From positions 1-64,000 of the forward strand of contig NZ_LGIC01000086.1 of the NCBI RefSeq assembly GCF_001294535.1: a stretch of DNA of 64,000 nt, in the 5' to 3' direction. The translations under genes were made by a program, and so were the position numbers. Below are positions 47,872 to 56,881 of the stretch, one piece after another. Position 1 is the first letter of the stretch, and each line of letters begins with the position of its first letter. Source of the DNA: Cypionkella psychrotolerans. Its GTDB lineage: Bacteria; Pseudomonadota; Alphaproteobacteria; Rhodobacterales; Rhodobacteraceae. The notes under the pieces are model-generated. The model searched no databases, was not told the origin of the DNA, and worked only from the letters and a program-made list of their open reading frames with translations.

Positions 47872-49041
47872 ATGACCTTCGACACCCCAATCAATCGCTT
47901 TGGAACACATTCTGTCAAATGGGATTCGATGGAGGCCTTCTACGGCGTGCCGGCCAAGGACGGCATCGCCATGTGGGTGGCGGATATGGATTTCCGTCCG
48001 CCGACCTGCGTGCAAACGGCCCTCGAAGGCATGATGGCGCATGGCGTCTACGGATATTACGGTGATGATGCAGCCTATCTTGATGCGATTCGCTGGTGGA
48101 TGCAGACCCGGCACGGCTGGTCGGTGGAGCGGGATCAGATTTTCACCACGCATGGATTGGTGAATGGCACCGCGATGTGCGTCGATGCCTTTACAAAACC
48201 GGGCGACGGCGTGGTGCTGTTCACCCCGATTTATCACGCCTTCGCGCGGGTGATCAAAGGCGCGGGGCGGCAGGTGGTTGAGTGCAAGCTCGCCAATGTG
48301 AACGGGCGTTATGAAATGGATTTCGCCGCCTGGGATGCCCAGATGACCGGCGCTGAAACCATGCTGATCTTGTGCTCGCCGCATAATCCGGGCGGGCGGG
48401 TTTGGACTTTGGCCGAATTGCAAGGCGTGGCGAACTTTTGTATTCGCCACAACTTGTTGTTGGTGTCGGATGAGATTCACCATGATCTTGTGATGCCGGG
48501 GCAGAAACACACGGTGATGACAGCAATACCGGAGATAAGTGAACGTTTGGTCATGATGACGGCGACCACTAAGACCTTCAACATCGCGGGCGCACATTCT
48601 GGCAACGTGATCATCGCAGACCCGAAACTGCGCGCCCGCTTTGCCGAGCGGATGAACGCGATGGGGATCTCGCCTAACTCGTTCGGGATGTTCATGGCGA
48701 CGGCCGCCTACTCGCCCGAAGGTGCGGCCTGGGTGGACGAACTTTGTGCTTACCTTGACGGCAATGCCAAGATTTTCAACGAGGGTATTAACCAGATCCC
48801 CGGCCTGAATTCGATGCCGCTGGAGGCGACCTATCTGGCTTGGGTGGATTTTGCCGGCACCGGCATGGCGCAATCTGAATTCATTGATCGGGTGCAAAAG
48901 CAGGCAAAAATCGCCAGCAATCATGGCACGCCCTTCGGTGCCGGCGGTGAGTCGTTTCTGCGCTTTAACCTCGCCACCCCGCGCGCGGTGGTGGTTGAGG
49001 CGGTGCAGCGGTTGCAAGCGGCCTTTGCCGATCTGCAATAG
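47872..49041 (+). CDS. PatB/MalY-type PLP-dependent C-S lyase (cystathionine beta-lyase type)
   Basis: A 389-residue fold-type I PLP enzyme. MALY/PatB features are the start FDTPINRFGTHSVKWDSM, MWVADMDFRPP (about 34-44), SPHNPGGRVW, VSDEIHHDLVMPGQKH and the cofactor lysine K234 in TATTKTFNIAG. Such enzymes cleave cystathionine or cysteine-sulfur compounds to pyruvate, ammonia and a thiol. It is alone on the plus strand with an AT-rich promoter region, suggesting it is separately regulated, perhaps by sulfur supply. Confidence 0.9.
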   Translation: MTFDTPINRFGTHSVKWDSMEAFYGVPAKDGIAMWVADMDFRPPTCVQTALEGMMAHGVYGYYGDDAAYLDAIRWWMQTRHGWSVERDQIFTTHGLVNGTAMCVDAFTKPGDGVVLFTPIYHAFARVIKGAGRQVVECKLANVNGRYEMDFAAWDAQMTGAETMLILCSPHNPGGRVWTLAELQGVANFCIRHNLLLVSDEIHHDLVMPGQKHTVMTAIPEISERLVMMTATTKTFNIAGAHSGNVIIADPKLRARFAERMNAMGISPNSFGMFMATAAYSPEGAAWVDELCAYLDGNAKIFNEGINQIPGLNSMPLEATYLAWVDFAGTGMAQSEFIDRVQKQAKIASNHGTPFGAGGESFLRFNLATPRAVVVEAVQRLQAAFADLQ

Positions 49042-49059
49042 CGGAACTGTCACGCAAAG

Positions 49060-49081
49060 GGTGCGGCGGCTGCGCCGCACC
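49060..49081. terminator. Hairpin between convergent genes after the C-S lyase
   Basis: GGTGCGGCG and CGCCGCACC form a perfect nine-base stem around GCTG. It lies in the 45-bp gap between two genes that face each other and could stop both transcripts, although no T-run follows. Confidence 0.6.
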
Positions 49082-49086
49082 AGACC

Positions 49087-49437
49087 TCAGGCCCTTGGCA
49101 GCAGGGCCACGGGTGCGTTTTCCTCGCGATAGTAATCCAGTGGGGCGCGATCTGACACCAAGGTCATTCTCTTGAAATCGCAGACTAAATCACCATTCTC
49201 GACCAGTGAAGCCACGATCAGGCATTGGAAAATATGCCGCGAGCCATCGTAGACATCGACCAGACCGCGCAGATGCGGGGTGAGGGCTGCATCCAAGGCG
49301 AAACCGTCATGCCAGAAGCGCGTAACCGGAAATACCGCCTCGCCGACCTGCACGCGCAGGCGCGATTTCCGGGCAAACTCACGTTTGCGGGCTGCATCCA
49401 ACCCGTCCCGAATATCCTGCGGCAAGAACTCCAGCAT
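49087..49437 (-). CDS. Hypothetical protein, Rhodobacteraceae-type
   Basis: A 116-residue soluble protein I do not recognise. It begins MLEFLPQDIRDGLDAARKRE and has a mixed basic start, then VQVGEAVFPVTRFWHDGFALDA and a C-terminal region rich in beta strands (GLVDVYDGSRHIFQCLIVAS, quoted in part). The VYDGSRHIFQ layout and size recall small PilZ-like domains, but the defining RxxxR and DxSxxG motifs are not clearly present. ATG 49437 has a GGAGG site at the right spacing. It is a single gene. Confidence 0.6.
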   Translation of the reverse strand: MLEFLPQDIRDGLDAARKREFARKSRLRVQVGEAVFPVTRFWHDGFALDAALTPHLRGLVDVYDGSRHIFQCLIVASLVENGDLVCDFKRMTLVSDRAPLDYYREENAPVALLPRA

Positions 49438-49613
49438 CATCGCCTCCATCACTGCTGTTAAGATTGCCTGCGAACTGCTTAATTTTGTGACACGCTGAGA
49501 ATACGATGTAGAAATGCCCCGCTTACGTTGCGAAAATGTCGCAAACGGCAGGCCGATAGGACGAAAAGAGCCCTACACGCGGGACTTCGGGGCGCAGAGA
49601 TATGGAGCATCGC

Positions 49614-50150
49614 ATGATTACTTTGACCGAATTGCAGGATGCTCTGCCGCACGTGCAGGCGGCACCGAAGACCGATGCCCCGATTCGCGGCCTTTGTCTG
49701 CGGCCTGCGCTTGGCCAGCGGACTTTTCCGGATCGGATCCGCATGACCAAAGCCGATGGCATTCCGGGCGAACGCTGGATGACGACGCCCTGGATGCGGA
49801 TGGCGGATGGCAGCCCCGATCCGCGGATTCAGGTCTCGATTCTGCAAAGCCGGGTGATGGATCTGGTCTGGCAGGACCGCAACCAGCCGCATCCGGGCGA
49901 TCCGATTGTGGCGGATCTGGAGATGTCAGAGGCCAATCTGCCGGTTGGGACGCTTATTCGGGCGGGCACGGCGGTGCTGCGGGTCTCGGATGTGTGGAAC
50001 GATTCTTGCGCGAAGTGGAAGGTGCGCTACGGCACCGATGCCTATGATTGGGTGCGCGCCAGCCCGACCCTGCGGTTGCGCGGGATTCTGTGTTCGGTTG
50101 AGGTCGATGGCGAGGTGGCTTTGGGGGATCGTTTGCAGGTGCTGCGTTAA
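49614..50150 (+). CDS. MOSC-like domain protein
   Basis: A 178-residue protein. The middle resembles a MOSC domain: IRGLCLRPALGQR, MTKADGIPGERWM (like the GIPGD turn of the family), IQVSILQSRVMDLVW, and a cysteine in WNDSCAKWKVRYG, the residue that carries sulfur or metal in MOSC proteins. The C-terminus VDGEVALGDRLQVL also fits. The family helps molybdenum cofactor enzymes, but the substrate here is unknown. ATG 49614 has GGAG upstream. Confidence 0.65.
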   Translation: MITLTELQDALPHVQAAPKTDAPIRGLCLRPALGQRTFPDRIRMTKADGIPGERWMTTPWMRMADGSPDPRIQVSILQSRVMDLVWQDRNQPHPGDPIVADLEMSEANLPVGTLIRAGTAVLRVSDVWNDSCAKWKVRYGTDAYDWVRASPTLRLRGILCSVEVDGEVALGDRLQVLR

Positions 50151-50159
50151 CCTTTAGCG

Positions 50160-50501
50160 CTACATGCCCTCATCGCGTTGGCGGGTGGCGCGCCGCCATG
50201 CGACACATTGAGCGACCATGGCGCGGGTCAGATCGGCCCAAAGTGTGAGGTTTTCTGGGGTTGCGCGGAGGGTAATCCGGGTCTCGCCTTGGTAAATATC
50301 CATCGGTGCATCGGGGTGCTGGGCGGTCCATTGCGCGATTTGCGCAGGCGTTGCGCGCAGCGGCCACGCCTGCGCAAACAGCCAATCGCGACCGCTCTGC
50401 GTGGCGGTAAATTCGGGAAACGTCGGGTCGCTGCGGGCGTAAATCACGCCGTCCACCACCTCTACCCCGGTAAAACCAGCCTCGCGCAGCAGCTGTTCCA
50501 T
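50160..50501 (-). CDS. Hypothetical protein translationally coupled to smc
   Basis: A 113-residue protein with no family I recognise. It starts MEQLLREAGFTGVEVVDGVIY, has a strand-helix pattern with FPEFTATQSGRDWLFAQAWP and a C-terminal helix rich in arginine. Its start codon overlaps the smc stop (TGATG), so it is made with SMC. A small partner of SMC such as the ScpB-like factors would be a guess; the sequence does not show it. Confidence 0.65.
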   Translation of the reverse strand: MEQLLREAGFTGVEVVDGVIYARSDPTFPEFTATQSGRDWLFAQAWPLRATPAQIAQWTAQHPDAPMDIYQGETRITLRATPENLTLWADLTRAMVAQCVAWRRATRQRDEGM

Positions 50502-53500
50502 CAGGCGACCAATGCCTCGGCACGCTTCAGATCGACCGAAACCAACTGGCTAACACCTTGTTCTGCCATGGTAACACCAAATAAGCGGTCCATCCGCGCC
50601 ATCGTCACCGCATGGTGGGTGATGATCAGGAAGCGGGTTTCGGTGCGCCGCGTCATCTCATCCAGCAGATCGCAGAACCGGGTGACATTGGCGTCGTCCA
50701 ACGGCGCGTCAACCTCATCGAGCACGCAGATCGGCGCGGGATTGGCGAGGAAGACGCCGAATATCAGGGCCAAAGCGGTCAAGGTTTGCTCGCCCCCCGA
50801 CAGCAGCGACAGGGTAGCGAGTTTCTTGCCGGGCGGTTGGCACATAATCTCCAGCCCAGCCTCTAGTGGGTCGTCGGATTCAACCAGAACCAGCCGCGCT
50901 TCACCGCCATTGAACAGATGGGTGAACAAAGTCGCGAAGTTGGCGTTAACCTGTTCGAACGCGGTCAGCAGGCGTTCGCGGCCTTCACGGTTCAGGCCCG
51001 CGATGCCAGAGCGCAGTTTTTTGATCGCTTCTTCGAGGTCAATTTTTTCCTGCGCCAGCGCGTCGTATTCATCGGAAACCGATTTCGCATCTTCTTCGGC
51101 GCGCAGGTTGACCGCGCCCAAAGCCTCGCGTTGCCGCTTCAGGCGTTGCACGTCGGTATCCAAAATCTCGGCATCCGGCATCTTGTCGGGGTCGACTTTC
51201 AGCGTGTCGAGAAGCTGATCGGGGGTAGCGCCCTGTTCTTCTGCGATACGTTCGGCGGCAAGGTTAACGGTTTCACGCGCGGCTTCGGTGCGCGCCTCGG
51301 CGCGGGCGCGGGCTTCGCGGGCGTCCCCTGACAACCGCTCGCCCTCGCGTTCGGTGTCGCGGGCGCTGCGCAGGGCGGCCTCGGCACTGGACAACGCATC
51401 GGCGGCCACCGCGCGACGCACCTCGGCCTCGGTGATCGCATCGCTGAGTTCTTCACGCTTGATGGCGATTTCTTCCGGCGCGGCAGAGGCCTCTGACAGC
51501 TCCTCTTGCGTCTCGGCTTTGCGTTCGGCCAACTCCGCGATGCGCTTCGCCGCTGTGTCCAGCCGATGTTTCCAGCCTGACAGTTCCTTCACCGCTTCCT
51601 GACGCCGACGCACGCGCGCCTCGCCTTCGCGGCGCAACTCATCATGAGCAGAGCGGCGCGACATCATGGTGATGCGGGCGGCCTCCACCGCCAGCTTGGC
51701 GGCCTCGACGCCCTCACGAGCGGTGTCGAGATCGGGCAGGTCTTCCTCGGCAGCCACCGCGGATTCCAACCGTTCGCGCGCCTCAGCGACCTCACCTTCA
51801 TAGCGATCCACTGACAGGCGGGCGGCGTCTAGCTTACCGCCAGAAATGGATTTGTCGGCTTCGGCGCGGGCGGCCATGCGGTTGGCCTCGGACACCCGGG
51901 TATCGGCGGTGCGGCGGGCATCACGGGCGGTCTGGTCGGCACGGGCGAGGTCGGCGAGGCGAGTTTGCAGCAGGGCGTGGGCCTGCGATGCCCCTTCCGC
52001 ACGCGCAGCAACTTCCTCCAGATCGCGTTTCAAGGCGGTCAACCGGTTCAGCTGTTGCAGGCGCAAAGCGGCGGCGGAGGGCGCATCTTCGGCTCCCGCT
52101 CGAAAGCCATCCCAGCGCCAGAGGTCACCTTCGCGGGAAACGAGGCGCTGGCCCGGTTGCAGATCGGCTTGCAAACGCGGGCCGTCGGCGCGGTTCACAA
52201 GGCCGATTTGCCCCATACGACGGGCGAGAACATCAGGGGCCTGCACATGGTTTGACAGCGGCGCACTGCCCACGGGCAGGCTTTGCGGCGTGGCGTAATC
52301 GGGCAGAGCAACCCAGCCCGAGGGTTTATCGGCCGCCACTTCCGGTGCGCGCAGATCATCTGCCAAAGCCGCCCCGATGGCCTTTTCCAAGCCCGCTTCG
52401 ACCACCAGCAGATCGAGCAGTTGATGCCCCGCTTGTGCTTCGCGCTGCACCAGACGAGTCAGGGCCGCAACTTCAGCGCGCAGAGCAGACGCCTCACCCT
52501 CGGCCTCGGAGCGCGCCGCACGGGCCTCGGCCTCGCGACCCTGCACCTCACCCCGCGCATCTTCGGCGGCAAGCAGAGCTTCCTCGGCAGCTTCAGCGGC
52601 TTCAGCGGCGGAAACCTGCGATTCCTCCGCCGCTTCAAAGGCTTCCGTGGCTGCTTCCAACGCGGCTTCTGCCGCCAGAACCGCCTCTGCCGCCCGCGCG
52701 GCCTCGTGTTCGGCCTTCTGCACCGTGGCTTTGCTGTCCGCCAACATCCGCTGTATCGACTGATGCCGCGCCGCCAACCGCGCAGCATCCTCGGTGGCCT
52801 GAGACAAAACGCCTTCGCGGTCGGTCAGAATCGCCGAAGCCTCGCGCGCCACCTCAGCGGCTTCGGTCAGCCGATCCTCATGGCCGTCATGCACGCGCAA
52901 AAGCTGCTCGATTTCCCAGTCCAGCCGCCCGATCGTCTCACCTGCGTCGCGGTTCAGGCTGGATTCGCGCTCGGCATCGCGGTCAAGTTCGGCGATGCGG
53001 CCTCGCAGCGTTTCGATCATCGCGCGGGCGCGGGCCTCTTGGTCGCCCAACTGGTCGCGCTGCACCATAAGCCGTTGCAGGATGGCGGCGGCAATCGCCT
53101 CCTCCTCACGCAACGGCGGCAGCGCATCCTCGGCGGCCTCGCGCTGCTTGGCGGCCAGACGCGCGGCGGCCTCGGCTTGGGCAGCTTGGGTCAAGCGCTG
53201 GCGCAGCAGGCCATCGGCCTCGGCGCGGGCGAGTTCAGCCTCACGCCAGCGGCGGTAGAGCAGTTGGCCTTCGGCGCGGCGCAGTTCTTCGCCGATCTCG
53301 CGATAGCGCGCGGCCTGTTTGGCCTGGCGGGTCAGCTGCGACAACTGCTGGGCCATCGATTCCAGTACGTCATCGACACGCAGAAGATTGGCTTCTGCAC
53401 CGGCCAGCTTCAGTTCCGCCTCATGCCTGCGGGCATAAAGGCCCGAGATTCCAGCGGCTTCCTCCAGAATCCGCCGCCGGGCTTTCGGCTTGGCGTTGAT

Positions 53501-53956
53501 CAGTTCAGAAATCTGCCCCTGCCGCACCAAAGCAGGCGAGTGGGACCCCGTCGAGGCATCAGCAAACAACATCTGCACGTCGCGCGCGCGCACTTCCTTG
53601 GTGTTCAGCTTATAGGCCGAGCCTGCATCGCGGGTGATCCGGCGGGTGATCTCAACCGTGTCGGCATCGTTGAAACCCGAGGGCGCGAGGCGGTCGGAAT
53701 TGTCCAGCACCAGCGCCACTTCGGCAAAATGCCGCGCCCCCCGGGTGGCGGCACCATTGAAAATCACATCCTCCATCCCGCCGCCGCGCATCGCCGAGGG
53801 GCGGTTTTCGCCCATCACCCAGCGCATCGCTTCCAAGAGATTGGATTTGCCACAGCCGTTCGGGCCGACCACCCCGGTCAGCCCGTCGTGGATGACCAGA
53901 TCGGTCGGGTCCACAAAACTTTTGAAGCCATTCAGCCGCAGCTTGGTAAAGCGCAA
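50501..53956 (-). CDS. smc: Chromosome segregation ATPase SMC
   Basis: SMC compacts and separates chromosomes as an ATP-driven coiled-coil dimer. The 1151-residue protein has the Walker A GPNGCGKSN (about 32-40), long coiled coils with heptads rich in Ala, Glu and Arg (about 170-490 and 650-990), a hinge (about 500-620), and the C-terminal LSLLSGGEQTLTALAL signature with Walker B VLDEVDAPLDD. A TTG at 53956 is the start that gives the conserved MRFTKLRLNGFKSF. It lies between a GFA gene and the small coupled gene. Confidence 0.95.
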   Translation of the reverse strand: MRFTKLRLNGFKSFVDPTDLVIHDGLTGVVGPNGCGKSNLLEAMRWVMGENRPSAMRGGGMEDVIFNGAATRGARHFAEVALVLDNSDRLAPSGFNDADTVEITRRITRDAGSAYKLNTKEVRARDVQMLFADASTGSHSPALVRQGQISELINAKPKARRRILEEAAGISGLYARRHEAELKLAGAEANLLRVDDVLESMAQQLSQLTRQAKQAARYREIGEELRRAEGQLLYRRWREAELARAEADGLLRQRLTQAAQAEAAARLAAKQREAAEDALPPLREEEAIAAAILQRLMVQRDQLGDQEARARAMIETLRGRIAELDRDAERESSLNRDAGETIGRLDWEIEQLLRVHDGHEDRLTEAAEVAREASAILTDREGVLSQATEDAARLAARHQSIQRMLADSKATVQKAEHEAARAAEAVLAAEAALEAATEAFEAAEESQVSAAEAAEAAEEALLAAEDARGEVQGREAEARAARSEAEGEASALRAEVAALTRLVQREAQAGHQLLDLLVVEAGLEKAIGAALADDLRAPEVAADKPSGWVALPDYATPQSLPVGSAPLSNHVQAPDVLARRMGQIGLVNRADGPRLQADLQPGQRLVSREGDLWRWDGFRAGAEDAPSAAALRLQQLNRLTALKRDLEEVAARAEGASQAHALLQTRLADLARADQTARDARRTADTRVSEANRMAARAEADKSISGGKLDAARLSVDRYEGEVAEARERLESAVAAEEDLPDLDTAREGVEAAKLAVEAARITMMSRRSAHDELRREGEARVRRRQEAVKELSGWKHRLDTAAKRIAELAERKAETQEELSEASAAPEEIAIKREELSDAITEAEVRRAVAADALSSAEAALRSARDTEREGERLSGDAREARARAEARTEAARETVNLAAERIAEEQGATPDQLLDTLKVDPDKMPDAEILDTDVQRLKRQREALGAVNLRAEEDAKSVSDEYDALAQEKIDLEEAIKKLRSGIAGLNREGRERLLTAFEQVNANFATLFTHLFNGGEARLVLVESDDPLEAGLEIMCQPPGKKLATLSLLSGGEQTLTALALIFGVFLANPAPICVLDEVDAPLDDANVTRFCDLLDEMTRRTETRFLIITHHAVTMARMDRLFGVTMAEQGVSQLVSVDLKRAEALVA

Positions 53957-54140
53957 AGGCGTTTGTCCTGATTCCGTTGGAGGGGCAGTTTCGGGCCGGG
54001 GATGCTGCGTGTCAACTTGTGGCCGCTGGATATGGCATAGGATGGGCGCTTATCCCCAAGATATTGGTCGACGAGATCAACTCTGCGCCATTGACCCGTG
54101 CGCGGTGAGACGGAATAATTCATCGTGAAGGAGCCTGCCC

Positions 54141-54527
54141 ATGACCCCGCCCTATTCCGGCCATTGCCTTTGCGGTGCCACGCGGTTTCGCTGCACCGCC
54201 GCGCCGTTGTGGCAAAGCCACTGTCATTGTGAAAGCTGCAGGCGGGCGTGTTCCTCGGCGTTCACCTCATTCTTTGGCGTGGCGCATGGGGCTTGGGCAT
54301 GGACAGGGGCCGCGCCCGCCACCTATGCCTCATCGTCCGGCGTGTGGCGGGATTTCTGCGCGACCTGCGGCTCCCAAGTGGCCTATCGGTCGGATCGCTA
54401 CCCGGGAGAGATTCATTTCTATGCCGCTTTGCTGGACGACCCCACGATCTATGCCGCTAAAAGCCACGTCCACACCGATGAGATGCTGCCGTGGCTGCAT
54501 CTGGCCGATGGATTGCCGCGCAAATGA
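54141..54527 (+). CDS. GFA family (glutathione-dependent formaldehyde-activating type) zinc protein
   Basis: A 128-residue zinc-binding protein with the GFA pattern of cysteines: GHCLCGATRFRC (about 6-17), CHCESCRRACSSAFTSFFG (about 31-49) and FCATCGSQVAYRSDRYPG (about 74-91). Family members may bind glutathione; the real substrate is uncertain. ATG 54141 follows GAAGGAG. Its stop overlaps the start of the GNAT gene, so the two are co-translated. Confidence 0.88.
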   Translation: MTPPYSGHCLCGATRFRCTAAPLWQSHCHCESCRRACSSAFTSFFGVAHGAWAWTGAAPATYASSSGVWRDFCATCGSQVAYRSDRYPGEIHFYAALLDDPTIYAAKSHVHTDEMLPWLHLADGLPRK

Positions 54528-54982
54528 CACCCTACCGTGCGACAGCGCCCTTTGATTGGGCCGCCATCCTGCGCCTGATCCGCGCTGAATTCGCCTATAT
54601 GGAGGCGCGGATTGATCCGCCATCTTCGATGCAGCGGCTGACCGAAGCCGACATCGCCACAAAGGCCGAAAGCGGTGAGGTATGGGTGATCGGCAGCCCG
54701 CCCGTTGCCTGCATGTTCCTGACCTTGCAGGCGGAGTCGCTGTACCTTGGCAAGCTGGCGGTCAGTGCCAGCCAGCGTGGCAAGGGCTTGGCGCGGGCGT
54801 TGGTCGGTGTGGCTGAGGCGCGGGCGCGGGCTTTGGGGCTGGCGGCGGTGGAGTTGGAAACGCGAGTGGAACTTGTGGAGAACCACGCCATCTTTCAGGC
54901 CATGGGCTTTCAGGAAATCAACCGTACCGCCCATCCCGGCTATGTGCAGCCGACCTCGATCACCTTTCGCAAACCGGTTTAG
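54524..54982 (+). CDS. GNAT family N-acetyltransferase
   Basis: A 152-residue GCN5-related acetyltransferase. The acetyl-CoA-binding loop is [22 protein letters not shown] (about 84-105), preceded by [14 protein letters not shown] and followed by [19 protein letters not shown], the usual C-terminal pattern. The acceptor is unknown. It overlaps the GFA gene by four bases and ends four bases past the end of the convergent rppH. Confidence 0.88.
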   Translation: MTPYRATAPFDWAAILRLIRAEFAYMEARIDPPSSMQRLTEADIATKAESGEVWVIGSPPVACMFLTLQAESLYLGKLAVSASQRGKGLARALVGVAEARARALGLAAVELETRVELVENHAIFQAMGFQEINRTAHPGYVQPTSITFRKPV

Positions 54983-55461
54983 GCCAGATAGGCGCGGAAG
55001 GCCTGCACGACTTCCTGATAAACCTTACGCTTGAACGGCACGATCGAGGCCACCATCTCCTCGGCACCGATCCAGCGCCATTTTGAGAATTCGGGATGGT
55101 CGGAAGCGATATTGACCTGCGCATCTGTCCCCAAAAACCGGAACAAGAACCACTTCTGCCGCTGGCCGCGAAACTTGCCGCCCCAGACTTTACCCAACAA
55201 CTCGGGCGGCAGATCATAGGTCACCCAATGGTGGGTTTTGCCGACAAACTCCACCAGATCGGCGGTGACGCCGGTTTCTTCCCACAACTCACGCAAAGCC
55301 GCAGCACGAGGCTTTTCGCCATCGTCAATGCCACCCTGCGGCATCTGCCAAGCCGGCACCGGGTTGTCCAACCGCTGACCCGCAAAGATCAAGCCCTCGG
55401 CGTTGATCAACACAACGCCAACGCAGGGACGATACGGCAGGCTTTCAGGATCGACGGTCAT
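54979..55461 (-). CDS. rppH: RNA pyrophosphohydrolase
   Basis: RppH trims the 5' triphosphate of mRNAs, starting their decay. The 160-residue Nudix protein has the complete Nudix box [23 protein letters not shown] (about 42-64, quoted in part), start [38 protein letters not shown], and [12 protein letters not shown], consistent with the alphaproteobacterial RppH. It is the last gene of the minus-strand gpmI-envC-ctpA-rppH run but follows a terminator, so it probably has its own promoter. Confidence 0.94.
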   Translation of the reverse strand: MTVDPESLPYRPCVGVVLINAEGLIFAGQRLDNPVPAWQMPQGGIDDGEKPRAAALRELWEETGVTADLVEFVGKTHHWVTYDLPPELLGKVWGGKFRGQRQKWFLFRFLGTDAQVNIASDHPEFSKWRWIGAEEMVASIVPFKRKVYQEVVQAFRAYLA

Positions 55462-55477
55462 ATGCGCCTCAAATAAG

Positions 55478-55511
55478 AACTGCCGCGCCCAAAACCCAAG
55501 GCGCGGCAGTT
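55478..55511 (-). terminator. Strong terminator after ctpA
   Basis: AACTGCCGCGCC and GGCGCGGCAGTT pair perfectly over twelve bases around a ten-base loop, 15 bases after the ctpA stop. Read on the minus strand it is followed by CTTATTT. It separates ctpA from rppH. Confidence 0.85.
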
Positions 55512-55525
55512 GGTTAGCTTTGCAC

Positions 55526-56872
55526 TTACGGCTTGGTCGCCACAGCGTTCAATCCGCGCAGAATATCCACCGCATAGGCCAGTTGATAATCCTCATCGCG
55601 CAGCTTGGCGGCTTCTTCGGTGCGCGCCCGCTCGTCTTCCAACAATTTTTTCTCATCGTCGGTCATCGAATCATTGGTGATAGCACCCCGCAAGCTGGCT
55701 TCGGTGCGCTGTTTGGTTTGATCCTCCGCCGCTTTCGCCTCGGTGCCTTCTGCCGCTGGATCAACGACAGGTTGGTTCACCACGATATCCGGCATCACGC
55801 CCAAAGATTGGATCGAGCGCCCCGACGGGGTGTAATACCGCGCCGTGGTCAGCCGCATCGCGCCCTCACCCTTCAGCGGGATCAGCGTTTGCACCGAGCC
55901 TTTGCCGAAGCTCTTGGTCCCCACCACAATCGCGCGGCGGTGATCTTGCAACGCACCTGCGACGATTTCCGAGGCCGAAGCCGAGCCACCGTTGATCAGC
56001 ACCACAATCGGCTTGCCATCGGCCAGATCGCCCGGCGTTGCATTCTCGCGTGAGCTGTCTTGCGCATTGCGGCCACGGGTCGAGACGATCTCACCTTCGT
56101 TCAGAAACGCGTCTGAGGTCAGGATCGCCTGTTTCAGCAAACCGCCGGGGTTGTTGCGCAGATCAATCACGAAGCCTTTCAGCTTGTCCGCGCCGCCCGC
56201 TTCTTCGGTCAGCTTCTTGATACCGTCTTGGATGCCCGGATAGGTTTGATCGTTGAACGACGACACCCGCAGCACGCCGATATTGCCGACCAACCGCGCT
56301 TTCACCGCTGCGACTTTGATGGTGTCGCGGATGATGGAGACATCGAACGGCTCTTTCACGCCTTCACGCACCACGGTGATCACGATTTCTGACCCAATCG
56401 GGCCGCGCATCTTATCGACCGCCTCATCCAGCGTCAGGCCCTGCACCGCTTCGCCATCGACCGTGGTGATGAAATCACCCGGCTTGATGCCCGCTTTATC
56501 GGCAGGCGTGCCATCCATCGGCGACACGACCTTGATATAGCCTTCTTCCATCGTCACTTCGATGCCCAAGCCGCCGAACTCGCCCCGCGTTTGGGTGTTC
56601 ATATCGTCAAACGCCTTGGCATCCATATAGCTGGAATGCGGGTCCAGCGAGGTGAGCATGCCGTTGATCGCCGCCTCGACGAGCTTTTTGCTGTCGACAT
56701 CCTCGACATATTGCGCGCGGATCCGTTCAAACACATCGCCGAACAGATCCAGCTGTTCATAGACCGAGGCGTTTTTCGTCGCATCCTGCGCGATCAACGG
56801 GCCCGCCACCTGCGTTGTTATAACGCCGCCAGCAATCGAGCCGCACAGTGCCGCGATAATCATCTTCTTCAT
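55526..56872 (-). CDS. ctpA: Carboxy-terminal processing protease CtpA (S41)
   Basis: A periplasmic protease of 448 residues. It has an N-terminal signal anchor ([16 protein letters not shown]), a PDZ domain ([19 protein letters not shown] to IVITVVREG, about 100-180), and the S41 active site with the serine in [16 protein letters not shown] and the lysine about 25 residues later in [11 protein letters not shown]. The C-terminal tail is acidic. In alphaproteobacteria CtpA is needed for envelope integrity. It lies nine bases after envC. Confidence 0.93.
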   Translation of the reverse strand: MKKMIIAALCGSIAGGVITTQVAGPLIAQDATKNASVYEQLDLFGDVFERIRAQYVEDVDSKKLVEAAINGMLTSLDPHSSYMDAKAFDDMNTQTRGEFGGLGIEVTMEEGYIKVVSPMDGTPADKAGIKPGDFITTVDGEAVQGLTLDEAVDKMRGPIGSEIVITVVREGVKEPFDVSIIRDTIKVAAVKARLVGNIGVLRVSSFNDQTYPGIQDGIKKLTEEAGGADKLKGFVIDLRNNPGGLLKQAILTSDAFLNEGEIVSTRGRNAQDSSRENATPGDLADGKPIVVLINGGSASASEIVAGALQDHRRAIVVGTKSFGKGSVQTLIPLKGEGAMRLTTARYYTPSGRSIQSLGVMPDIVVNQPVVDPAAEGTEAKAAEDQTKQRTEASLRGAITNDSMTDDEKKLLEDERARTEEAAKLRDEDYQLAYAVDILRGLNAVATKP

Positions 56873-56881
56873 CGGCTCGTC

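Noticed and set aside
52283-53971. A 562-codon open frame opposite smc
   Set aside because: It is antisense to the highly conserved SMC head and coiled coil, with a low-complexity translation and no ribosome site; a by-product of codon bias.
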